This document shows positions 49,231 through 55,498 of a stretch of DNA of 64,000 nt, piece by piece. The DNA lies in the IMG/VR virus record IMGVR_UViG_3300031963_000065, positions 20,970 to 84,969 of that record; one strand, 5' to 3'. The notes beneath the pieces are model-generated. The model was not told where the DNA came from. It was given only the letters and a program-made list of their open reading frames with translations, and did not search any database. This DNA is from a virus. The translations under genes were made by a program, and so were the position numbers. Position 1 is the stretch's first letter. The number at the start of each line of letters is the position of its first letter.

Positions 49231-49302
49231 GCCCCCGCTCGGAATCGAACCGAGAATCTTCCGCTTACAAGGCGGATGCAGTAACCGTTATGCTACAAGG
49301 GC
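49230..49302 (-). tRNA. tRNA-Thr (UGU)
   Basis: Acceptor GCCCTTG / CGGGGGC with two wobble pairs, anticodon loop CTTGTAA on CCGC / GCGG, T-arm GGTTCGATTCC. Confidence 0.94.
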
Positions 49303-49305
49303 AGG

Positions 49306-49379
49306 CTCCTGCTGCTGGGCTCGAACCAGCGACATCCGGATTAACAGTCCAGCGCAACTACCAACTGTGCTAAGCAGGA
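49306..49379 (-). tRNA. tRNA-Asn (GUU)
   Basis: Acceptor TCCTGCT / AGCAGGA, anticodon loop CTGTTAA on TGGA / TCCG, T-arm GGTTCGAGCCC. It starts directly after the stop codon of the 55-residue gene. Confidence 0.94.
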
Positions 49380-49547
49380 TTACAGGGGTTTAACACCCTG
49401 TTCCTTACAAAGTTTGAAGTAGAGTTTATAATACCTCTGCTTCATCTCAGCAAGGATTTTATTGTCCTCTTCAAAACCCAATTTCTTGGTATGGGCATAA
49501 CACCCCTCAAGTTCTCCAATTAATATTAGAATTTTTATTGGGTCCAT
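49380..49547 (-). CDS. 55-residue helical protein between tRNAs
   Basis: The protein MDPIKILILIGELEGCYAHT... continues KQRYYKLYFKLCKEQGVKPL. It lies between tRNA-Arg and tRNA-Asn in the same direction. No family is recognised. Confidence 0.62.
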   Translation of the reverse strand: MDPIKILILIGELEGCYAHTKKLGFEEDNKILAEMKQRYYKLYFKLCKEQGVKPL

Positions 49548-49563
49548 AATGAAGAAAGGACAA

Positions 49564-49636
49564 CAGGCACGGCTGGACTCGAACCAGCAATCGGCAACTT
49601 AGAAGGTTGATGCATTATCCATTATGCTACGTGCCC
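49564..49636 (-). tRNA. tRNA-Arg (UCU)
   Basis: Acceptor GGGCACG / CGTGCCT (first pair G-T), anticodon loop CTTCTAA on CAAC / GTTG, T-arm GGTTCGAGTCC. UCU reads AGA and AGG codons that are frequent in A+T-rich phage genes. Confidence 0.94.
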
Positions 49637-49644
49637 ATAAGAGT

Positions 49645-49673
49645 AGTATACACTACTCAGTTTTGTTTGTCAA
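49645..49673 (-). promoter_or_regulatory. Sigma-70-type promoter of the tRNA-Arg unit
   Basis: TTGACA and TATACT are 17 bp apart, nine bases before tRNA-Arg and overlapping the region just after the 123-residue gene. Confidence 0.78.
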
Positions 49674-49675
49674 GA

Positions 49676-50047
49676 TCAGTCCCAAGAAACATTTTGAACA
49701 AGGAAACCAGGCATTACATAAGTCCAAGCACCCAAGTCATTATGACCACCAACCTTGTAGTCCCACTTGTATTCAAACTTATTGTGACTATCCCAAGTCA
49801 TATATCCCTGCTCCTTATCAAAGCGACCCTTGATAGTGAGAGAGTGCTTATTAGAGAAGATGTTACGAGTGCGAAGTGCTCCACCCTTTTCACGGGTTTC
49901 AACTACTACACAAGTATCAGGATAGGTTTGAATACCTTGCTCCAACAAACAAGGAGTTTCATAACGAAATGGGCGATAAGTTTGCTCTGGTGTTGCAAGT
50001 GCAGGAGCACCAGAAAGAATCAGAGCAAGAGCAATGAGTTTTTTCAT
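49676..50047 (-). CDS. Exported protein of unknown function
   Basis: The 123-residue protein has a signal peptide MKKLIALALILSGAPALA followed by TPEQTYRPF. It has two cysteines (ETPCLLEQG, DTCVVVE), probably a disulfide, and an aromatic-rich end (YKWDYKVGGHNDLGAW). GGAGG lies nine bases upstream. It overlaps the RlpA-like stop by ATGA and is probably exported to the periplasm or the virion. Confidence 0.65.
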   Translation of the reverse strand: MKKLIALALILSGAPALATPEQTYRPFRYETPCLLEQGIQTYPDTCVVVETREKGGALRTRNIFSNKHSLTIKGRFDKEQGYMTWDSHNKFEYKWDYKVGGHNDLGAWTYVMPGFLVQNVSWD

Positions 50048-50358
50048 CCTACAACCCTCCAGCATACAGTAGCGTTTCCTTTTCTTGTAGATTCGATGTG
50101 AGCAAAAGCAGAATAAGAAAGGTCTAAATCTGCGTGGGAGTAAGGACCACGATCATTCACTCTTACAATCACTTGTTTGAGATTGTCTTGATTCGTCACC
50201 CGAATTTTTGTACCCATAGGTAGATAAGGATGAGCTGCAGTCCAACGATAAGCATCAAACCTTTCGCCGTTTGCAGTAGTTTGACCATGAAATCCATCTC
50301 CTAAACCATAGAAAGTAGCAATACCACAGGTAAGACCAGCAATTACAGTTTCAATCAT
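50044..50358 (-). CDS. RlpA-like double-psi beta-barrel protein
   Basis: The 104-residue protein has GIATFYGLGDGFHGQTTANG, TAAHPYLPMGTKIRVTNQ and VNDRGPYSHADLDLSYSAFA, the RlpA/EG45 domain signature including the catalytic-type D in V-N-D-R-G. RlpA enzymes cut denuded glycan strands of peptidoglycan. A hydrophobic start (MIETVIAGLTCG) may export it. It fits with the tail lysozyme and other wall enzymes nearby. Confidence 0.85.
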   Translation of the reverse strand: MIETVIAGLTCGIATFYGLGDGFHGQTTANGERFDAYRWTAAHPYLPMGTKIRVTNQDNLKQVIVRVNDRGPYSHADLDLSYSAFAHIESTRKGNATVCWRVVG

Positions 50359-50743
50359 TAAGGCAATTTTCAGTCCAAGGAGCACAAAGGCGCATCTCAC
50401 CACCAAGCAGTTTCTGCGCCTCACTACCGTCAGGTGGTCTCTCAACCAACTTCGGTCTAGGTATTATAGGGTCTTCTGGGTTTTCCGTCAAGTACTTCTC
50501 AATGGCGACGTCAACGTCCATGGTGACCCGCCTCTCGGTCTTCTCAGGGTCTCTGATGATAAGTTCATTGAGAATACCAAGTGGAAGATATTTTCTCTGT
50601 AACTCATCCAACATATCCCAGAGTTTGGTTTCACTTATCCCAGTAAATGTTGAGAGTGCTGCGATAAGAAGTGATACGATAATACTTACTTTTATTATCT
50701 CTCGTTTATCTGGTTTTTTATTTCCAAACTGAAAGTTAATCAT
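50351..50743 (-). CDS. Membrane-anchored conserved protein
   Basis: The 130-residue protein has a basic start (FGNKKPDKREIIKVS), one transmembrane helix (IIVSLLIAALSTFTGI) and a soluble part with PRPKLVERPPDGSEAQKLLG. Its stop overlaps the RlpA-like ATG. The function is unknown; association with cell-wall genes suggests lysis or entry. Confidence 0.62.
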   Translation of the reverse strand: MINFQFGNKKPDKREIIKVSIIVSLLIAALSTFTGISETKLWDMLDELQRKYLPLGILNELIIRDPEKTERRVTMDVDVAIEKYLTENPEDPIIPRPKLVERPPDGSEAQKLLGGEMRLCAPWTENCLND

Positions 50744-50773
50744 AAGGGAGAGTAAGCAGCACTCCCCTTATAT

Positions 50774-50817
50774 ATCACTCTTCAGTCACTTCTTCAGTCA
50801 CTTCTTCAGTCACTTCT
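50774..50817 (-). repeat. Three copies of a 15-base repeat
   Basis: GTGACTGAAGAA units in tandem encode the V-T-E-E repeats at the protein end. Copy number probably varies. Confidence 0.7.
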
Positions 50818-50963
50818 GGTTCTGGAAGGGTTACGCCGATTTGAGCCAAATACTCAATTGCTCCCTGAATTTTCCAAAGCAGTTCCCGATTTGTAGTCAT
50901 TTGTTGGTCTAGATTATTTCTTTGCTCTAAAAGATTTGCTAGATGTTGTTGTTGTTCGGTCAT
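50775..50963 (-). CDS. Small coiled-coil protein with EEVT repeats
   Basis: The 62-residue protein starts MTEQQQHLANLLEQRNNLDQ and has a helical body. The C-terminus is VTEEVTEEVTEE, coded by 15-base direct repeats. No family is recognised. Confidence 0.6.
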   Translation of the reverse strand: MTEQQQHLANLLEQRNNLDQQMTTNRELLWKIQGAIEYLAQIGVTLPEPEVTEEVTEEVTEE

Positions 50964-51032
50964 TTCTGTTCCCAATCTATAGAATAAAAAGTAAAGGGGA
51001 AGTAAATCCCTCCCCCTATATATTCAGTTTTT

Positions 51033-51671
51033 TTAAACCTCTACCGTGATCAGTCGGTTAGCATAATCATGTGCATAATGTGTGCGAGCACCATGATGCC
51101 CCCAACCAATCCAACTATACGCATAGTCCATGTAACGATTGATAGACTTACCAGGAGTTTTCATCCTGTCCTCAATTCGTTGCCATTGAACCTCAGTCGT
51201 TAGATAACGAAGTTGCGTGTGTAAGTCTGATGGTTTCCCACCATACTTATTAGCAAAAGCACCCAATCCATAATAACGGTTGGCAGATGTCCATTGAATC
51301 AGTCCGTAACCGCGTCCGCAGTTACTCCAACTGGTTCTGCTACCACCTTCGCAGATATTAGGCACGAATGTTGATTCCTGTCTAATATTGCCCATGATAG
51401 TAGCAAGGGCGTTTCTGTCTGTAATACCACGCTCCTGGAAGTATGCCAGGGTAGCATTCTCATTTTCATTACACCCTTTACAAATTAGCCTTATCTCTTT
51501 TGGCTTTTCGGGAGCAACCTCTTTGGTCGCTGTCTTCTCATCTACAAGATTCAATACATCAGTAATAAATGGGGGAGGACCCTGCATCTTGTAGTTTACG
51601 AATGGCAGTGTTGCCGCATTGGTTGTAACCGTTGCCAGAAGGGGCAGGGCTACAGTAAAGAAGTTTTGCAC
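51033..51671 (-). CDS. Phage tail lysozyme-like protein
   Basis: The protein has NALATIMGNIRQESTFVPNI, then GRGYGLIQWTSANRYYGLGA, the Phage_lysozyme2 signature, with the catalytic glutamate in R-Q-E-S. The N-terminus VQNFFTVALPLLATVTTNAA is a possible signal or membrane anchor. A GTG at 51671 gives this start; a TTG 16 codons earlier is also possible. CKGCNENENATLAYFQERGI precedes the domain. It would degrade peptidoglycan at entry or lysis. Confidence 0.82.
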   Translation of the reverse strand: MQNFFTVALPLLATVTTNAATLPFVNYKMQGPPPFITDVLNLVDEKTATKEVAPEKPKEIRLICKGCNENENATLAYFQERGITDRNALATIMGNIRQESTFVPNICEGGSRTSWSNCGRGYGLIQWTSANRYYGLGAFANKYGGKPSDLHTQLRYLTTEVQWQRIEDRMKTPGKSINRYMDYAYSWIGWGHHGARTHYAHDYANRLITVEV

Positions 51672-51772
51672 TAAATTTAATTGAACTCTACATCCGAATA
51701 GAAGGGGGGTATACCACAACCATCTCTGGGGGCACCTTCCTCGGCTCTAATGTCACTTCAATGACTCATAAT

Positions 51773-51831
51773 AAAAAACCCAACCAGAAGTTGGGTCTAC
51801 ACATAATAAGTGATTATTTATCTTTTGTCAA
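51773..51831 (-). promoter_or_regulatory. Promoters directly followed by a terminator hairpin
   Basis: TTGACA (51826-51831) is 17 bp before TATTAT (51803-51808), and GATAAATA (51815-51822) lies in the spacer. The terminator ACCCAAC / GTTGGGT with T6 is at 51773-51796, so it begins right at the expected start of transcripts. It would also stop antisense transcripts coming through the plus-strand operon. Confidence 0.6.
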
Positions 51832-51856
51832 GAATTTGATTTTAAAGGCAGTTTCA

Positions 51857-51863
51857 CTAAATA
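51857..51863 (+). promoter_or_regulatory. Late promoter (CTAAATA), plus strand
   Basis: CTAAATA lies 25 bases before the ATG at 51888 and is the only promoter-like element I see for the plus-strand genes. Confidence 0.55.
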
Positions 51864-51887
51864 CTTTTAGTGTTTATCGCAACTCAA

Positions 51888-52382
51888 ATGAAAAGACTAT
51901 TTCTAGCCTTTTCGTTATTCTTAACAACTCCAGTCTTTGCAGGGGAAATCACCCATAAGATTGTTGATTCGGTACAACTGACTGTTGATGGTGCTGCTTC
52001 TGCCGCAACCAGAATCGGTTCTTCATATGCTGTAACTGGAAGCAACATTTCCGCTACAACTTTCGGTGGTCTTACCGCTCCAGCAAGCACCACTGCTGCT
52101 GCTACCCAGATTCAGGGTTCTTATGATGTAAACACCGCTGGTCAAGCATTCAGTTTCTCTGAATCCTTTACTGCTGGTGATGCTATTCCAAGTGGTACAA
52201 CAGTAACCTCTGGTGTTGTTGGTTCTCTTCCTTCTTTCGGAAGCGTTACCACTTCTTCTGGTGGTGTTGCTGGTTCCCTTGCTGGTTCTCTTTCTGGTAC
52301 TGGTGTTCCTACGGTTACTGCTGGTGGTGCTGGTACTCAAGCAGTCGGTCAAAGATCCATTGAGTTAAGCGTATTTAAATGA
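51888..52382 (+). CDS. Exported T/S/G-rich protein 1 of the plus-strand operon
   Basis: The 164-residue protein starts with a signal peptide MKRLFLAFSLFLTTPVFA, followed by GEITHKIVDSVQLTVDGAAS. The motif SSYAVTGSNISATTF...GQAFSFSESFTAG recurs in the next gene. The rest is low-complexity G/T/S. It is conserved in T4-like cyanophages as I recall and likely a virion or envelope protein. The direction differs from nearly all other genes. Confidence 0.72.
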   Translation: MKRLFLAFSLFLTTPVFAGEITHKIVDSVQLTVDGAASAATRIGSSYAVTGSNISATTFGGLTAPASTTAAATQIQGSYDVNTAGQAFSFSESFTAGDAIPSGTTVTSGVVGSLPSFGSVTTSSGGVAGSLAGSLSGTGVPTVTAGGAGTQAVGQRSIELSVFK

Positions 52383-52741
52383 GACTTATAAATCCCGTCT
52401 TGCTAGTAGCGACGGGATTTATATCCCCCGCTCTAGCAGTGCCCGTTACGCCTAACTTCACCAGCGGCACAATGACTTCACACACGGAGTCCACAACAAC
52501 TGTAAATGAAACTATTCGCCAAATTGATTATCAGACAGGATGGAGTTACACAGTTACAGGGACAAACATCAATATTCCCGCAACACCAAAAGTAGGAACA
52601 CCCTATACCATTATGGAAAATGGTGCTCCATTCCAGTTCACGGAAACTTATTCGGGACCAGGAATGATCAAAGACACAACTGTGAATCGCAGCACAACCA
52701 TAATGTCGGTTACAGATACAACAAGTGTCTTCACACAATAG
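52379..52741 (+). CDS. Exported protein 2 of the plus-strand operon
   Basis: The 120-residue protein has a signal peptide MRLINPVLLVATGFISPALA, followed by VPVTPNFTSGTMTSHTEST. WSYTVTGTNINIPATPKVGT and GAPFQFTETYSGPG match the layout of protein 1, so the two are related. The start overlaps the previous stop by ATGA. Confidence 0.72.
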   Translation: MRLINPVLLVATGFISPALAVPVTPNFTSGTMTSHTESTTTVNETIRQIDYQTGWSYTVTGTNINIPATPKVGTPYTIMENGAPFQFTETYSGPGMIKDTTVNRSTTIMSVTDTTSVFTQ

Positions 52742-53448
52742 CATCCGCCCTTGTTCTCACTGCCTTTGCGACCCCTGTATATGCGGAAGGGGATACTCCA
52801 ATCACTGCGGTTGCAAATCCACAGGCAACCTCAACAGGAAGTGTAACAAACCAGGCGGTTCAGGTCTTACAAGGTCCATACGTTACCAACTCATACGGTG
52901 GTGGCGTAAGTTGTCAAGGACCAACCTTTAACCTGACACCATTTCTTACTACTACAAATAGTGGTCAAAGACCATTTGAGGAACTTGCGAATATTGATAA
53001 TGATCCTACCACTCCTTTAGAAAGAACTGGACAGAAGGACAACTGGGCAAAGAACTTTGGAATCTCTGGGACCATCTCCATTCCTTTGGATGGTGGTCTA
53101 CAAGCACGCTGTAAGGAAGCAGCAGAGACTTGGACTAATCGCCAGAAGGCGGAGACTGATAAGGCTCGTTTGGACTTTGAGCTCGTCCGCCTCTTAAAAT
53201 GCGGCGAAGCAATGAAGGCTGGGATACATTTTCATCCCCAGTCTCCTTATGCGAAGATATGTGCTGATGTTGTTGTTGTGTCCAATGGAGGTATTGTTCC
53301 TTCTTCTGCTGCTTTAGTTCCTTCTGGAATGTCTTCAAAACCTTCTTCTTCAGTTCCAGTTGGGCAGCGAAGTCAACCTGTAACTCATAAGGCGTCAGGT
53401 CTCGGTGGAGCCGTTTCTTTGCCTGAACGTACACCTGCTGGACGATAG
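52723..53448 (+). CDS. Exported protein 3 of the plus-strand operon, start codon unclear
   Basis: The reading frame contains a good signal peptide, KCLHTIASALVLTAFATPVY-A, then EGDTPITAVANPQATS. There is no ATG, GTG or TTG at the expected position; the nearest in-frame ATG (52540) would add about 60 residues that are only out-of-frame reading of gene 2. A rare start such as ATA, a frameshift from gene 2, or a sequence error could explain this. The last 100 codons overlap the minus-strand gene. Confidence 0.6.
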   Translation, partial: KCLHTIASALVLTAFATPVYAEGDTPITAVANPQATSTGSVTNQAVQVLQGPYVTNSYGGGVSCQGPTFNLTPFLTTTNSGQRPFEELANIDNDPTTPLERTGQKDNWAKNFGISGTISIPLDGGLQARCKEAAETWTNRQKAETDKARLDFELVRLLKCGEAMKAGIHFHPQSPYAKICADVVVVSNGGIVPSSAALVPSGMSSKPSSSVPVGQRSQPVTHKASGLGGAVSLPERTPAGR

Positions 53449-53929
53449 GTTTCATTTTACCTACCATCCATTCCACCAGAGATTTGCCAACAAGAGCCGC
53501 AGCAACAGAAGCAGTAGCAGTGGTGCCAGCAAGAATAACCTGCTCTTTAGGTGGGATGGGAACTTGTCCGATGAGGGGTACTTCAATGACGGGTACTCCT
53601 AAGTTTGTTGTTGGTGGTGGTGTAACTACCTGTGTTTCTTGTGGAACCTGAACGGCAGGAGGAACAACAGGAGCGGCAGGTGGTAGTTGCCTAGACTTCT
53701 CTTCTTGGGTTTCTTCCTTTTCTTTTTGCGAATTCTGTCCCTCCACTATCTGTTTCCATTGTTCCGTTGTTGGAACATCAATGGGTTCATAATAAGGAAT
53801 TTCAGCAGTAGGAACTTGGACTACTGGTTTTTGTAAAGATCTTATGGATGGTGTTAAGACAACAGGTGGTTCCAATCTACGAACAACTGGAACCTCAACT
53901 TGGTGAACTTGTATCTCTGGGATTTCCAT
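53135..53929 (-). CDS. Proline-rich virion-type protein
   Basis: The 264-residue protein starts MEIPEIQVHQVEVPVVRRLE with P/V-rich repeats, then a small hydrophobic segment (VILAGTTATASVAAALVGKS) and a basic helical end (AAQLELKKKVLKTFQKELKQ). I recall similar structural proteins in T4-like cyanophages. Its 3' end overlaps the plus-strand gene 3 by 314 bases in convergent orientation. Confidence 0.7.
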   Translation of the reverse strand: MEIPEIQVHQVEVPVVRRLEPPVVLTPSIRSLQKPVVQVPTAEIPYYEPIDVPTTEQWKQIVEGQNSQKEKEETQEEKSRQLPPAAPVVPPAVQVPQETQVVTPPPTTNLGVPVIEVPLIGQVPIPPKEQVILAGTTATASVAAALVGKSLVEWMVGKMKPIVQQVYVQAKKRLHRDLTPYELQVDFAAQLELKKKVLKTFQKELKQQKKEQYLHWTQQQHQHISSHKETGDENVSQPSLLRRILRGGRAQSPNEPYQSPPSGD

Positions 53930-53932
53930 TCC

Positions 53933-54364
53933 CTACTCAATCAATGTGCCCTTTGCTCTACGAATTTCTCTGAGTGGTTCCCAGTCCTTATCTTTTGTTC
54001 CACCATCATAAGGAAGAGCATAACCCTCAGTAATCATTTGGTTATTCAAAGATTCATCTTGTCCGTTAATAAAAAGATGTCCGATAATGCGCCCATATTT
54101 CTCAGTAGAATCTGGTTTTTCTGTGCGGATAACAACATCAAAAGCATCTTCTAACTGATGCTTCAACCAGTTCTTCGCATCTAATCCAAGTTCTTTTTCT
54201 TTGAGATCTCTCGTGCGACTTTCTGGGGTATCAATACCCGCCAGACGAATTCGTTTAGTGAGAGAAATATCAAACCCCAAATCAATGTCAGCATCAATGG
54301 TGTCGCCATCTACAACTCTTCCAACTGACTTAATTCTGTAAATATACGGATCTTTTTCTGACAT
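53933..54364 (-). CDS. Thermonuclease (SNase)-like protein
   Basis: In this 143-residue protein VVDGDTIDADIDLGF and RIRLAGIDTPESRTRD carry the calcium site and the first catalytic arginine. EKYGRIIGHLFINGQD holds the second R region and NNQMITEGYALPY the last strand. It would degrade DNA or RNA, possibly host DNA. No signal peptide is seen, so it probably acts in the cytoplasm. TAATG links it to the upstream gene. Confidence 0.85.
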   Translation of the reverse strand: MSEKDPYIYRIKSVGRVVDGDTIDADIDLGFDISLTKRIRLAGIDTPESRTRDLKEKELGLDAKNWLKHQLEDAFDVVIRTEKPDSTEKYGRIIGHLFINGQDESLNNQMITEGYALPYDGGTKDKDWEPLREIRRAKGTLIE

Positions 54365-54576
54365 TAGAAAGGAAGTTTAAACTCTTTCGTATTTAGTTTA
54401 GGCAGAGGAAGTTTCTCAAATGCCTTGTTGACCTGCTTCTCTACAACAGCACCAACAAACTCTTCTGGGTTGTCTAAAATCTTCTGTGCTTTTTGATAGG
54501 TGATATATGCTCCTACACCAATCGCAGCACTAATGCTTAGACTTGTCAGGGACAGAATCAGACTTATGTGTTTCAT
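54364..54576 (-). CDS. Small membrane-anchored protein
   Basis: The 70-residue protein has an N-terminal helix (ISLILSLTSLSISAAIGVGA) and a periplasmic-type helix KAQKILDNPEEFVGAVVEKQ. The function is unknown. Confidence 0.62.
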   Translation of the reverse strand: MKHISLILSLTSLSISAAIGVGAYITYQKAQKILDNPEEFVGAVVEKQVNKAFEKLPLPKLNTKEFKLPF

Positions 54577-54685
54577 CTTTCATCTCCAAGTGGGCTAACC
54601 TAAGTATATAGAAAACACAATATCCTGTGAACGCAAGTCCACAGGATAAGATGATGAATACTCCCCAGTTAAACTCACTATTCAT
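54530..54685 (-). CDS. 51-residue membrane protein
   Basis: The protein MNSEFNWGVFIILSCGLAFT... has one transmembrane helix and a charged end. It overlaps its neighbours by 47 and 8 bases, more than usual. The hydrophobic pattern suggests it is real. Confidence 0.55.
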   Translation of the reverse strand: MNSEFNWGVFIILSCGLAFTGYCVFYILRLAHLEMKDETHKSDSVPDKSKH

Positions 54686-54878
54686 TCCACCAACCCTCTT
54701 CTTTGTGTATCCATACTTTCAGGTCTTTTATATATTTCCTTAGTATATCTGCTTGCTCTTGATGCCAAAAATCACCCGTCTCTAAAAAAAGACGGGTGTG
54801 ATTATCTATTGCTTGGAGTATTTTATGGATGGGAGCATTCCAACACTCCCTTTTTGGAGTGTTCCATTCTCGTGGCAC
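54678..54878 (-). CDS. 66-residue conserved protein
   Basis: The protein MPREWNTPKRECWNAPIHKI... is helical and W-rich (VWIHKEEGWWNE). I recall similar proteins in cyanophages. The function is unknown. Confidence 0.65.
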   Translation of the reverse strand: MPREWNTPKRECWNAPIHKILQAIDNHTRLFLETGDFWHQEQADILRKYIKDLKVWIHKEEGWWNE

Positions 54879-54982
54879 GGGATTACGAGCGAGTGTATTT
54901 CATTGTATCTAAAATATTCCAACTGGCAACTACCAGGACTAATTTCGGCATAACCAACTATTAAAAAAGCAATGAGTTCCAT
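54806..54982 (-). CDS. 58-residue protein, possible
   Basis: The protein MELIAFLIVGYAEISPGSCQ... continues LEYFRYNEIHSLVIPC. It overlaps the 66-residue gene by 73 bases, but a TAATG overlap with the upstream gene supports translation. Similar short proteins (x-E-I-x-P-G-x-C-Q-L) occur in marine phages as I recall. Confidence 0.5.
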   Translation of the reverse strand: MELIAFLIVGYAEISPGSCQLEYFRYNEIHSLVIPCHENGTLQKGSVGMLPSIKYSKQ

Positions 54983-55089
54983 TACTTCTTTTTGCCGCCA
55001 TTCTTCGCCTTCTTAGCGGTTGCGTTGCCTTGATTCTGCTTCTTATTACCAGCGGAACCTTTCTTACCTTTGTTTGGTGACTTGGACAT
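54982..55089 (-). CDS. 35-residue lysine-rich protein
   Basis: The protein MSKSPNKGKKGSAGNKKQNQ... is made mostly of K, G, N and A with no hydrophobic core, like a nucleic-acid-binding or disordered peptide. TAATG joins it to genes on both sides, so it is likely translated. Confidence 0.6.
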   Translation of the reverse strand: MSKSPNKGKKGSAGNKKQNQGNATAKKAKNGGKKK

Positions 55090-55463
55090 TATGCTCCTGT
55101 GCGGGGTGTGACGAACCCTTCACCTTCTTCACCTTCTACTTTAGTCTCAAGTGCTTCTACTCTTTCCTCAAGGGATACAGGAGTTTCTGCTACAACTAAC
55201 TCAGGTGCTGGTGGTTCTGGTGGAGCAACAACCAATTCTCTTCTTGGTTCAGGTGCTGGATGATCATGGTCATCGTCGTCACCACCTTTCTTCATTGTAT
55301 TGATACCAAAAGTCGCAGCAGAAGCTGTGAAGACGGTAGCAATGAAGGTGGGGTCCATCTTAGATAGAGCCCCAGCATAACTTGCGGTGAGGAGTGCAGC
55401 AGACCAACTCAAAATCAAAATACGAATCAATGTCCCCATACGGTTTTCCTTTTTCTTGTCCAT
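55089..55463 (-). CDS. Membrane protein with acidic and proline-rich tail
   Basis: In this 124-residue protein two hydrophobic segments (LIRILILSWSAALLTASYAG and TFIATVFTASAATFG) precede a tail with DDDDHDHPAPEP and a short coiled coil (SLEERVEALETKVEGEE). The function is unknown. A CTAAATA late promoter lies 24 bases upstream. Confidence 0.62.
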   Translation of the reverse strand: MDKKKENRMGTLIRILILSWSAALLTASYAGALSKMDPTFIATVFTASAATFGINTMKKGGDDDDHDHPAPEPRRELVVAPPEPPAPELVVAETPVSLEERVEALETKVEGEEGEGFVTPRTGA

Positions 55464-55487
55464 CAGTTCCGTGTGATGAATTCTATG

Positions 55488-55494
55488 TATTTAG
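55488..55494 (-). promoter_or_regulatory. Late promoter (CTAAATA)
   Basis: CTAAATA lies 24 bases before the gene at 55463, next to the stop codon of the autotransporter-like gene. Confidence 0.5.
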
Positions 55495-55498
55495 GTTT

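Noticed and set aside
52540-52722. N-terminal 61 codons of the longest frame of plus-strand gene 3
   Set aside because: They are an out-of-frame reading of gene 2 (many H, N, Y, R) without similarity to an export signal.
54646-54675. Plus-strand hairpin TCCTGTG / CACAGGA with loop AACGCAAGTC, similar to riboswitch parts
   Set aside because: It is in the coding region of a 51-residue membrane protein on the other strand and lacks the other conserved parts.
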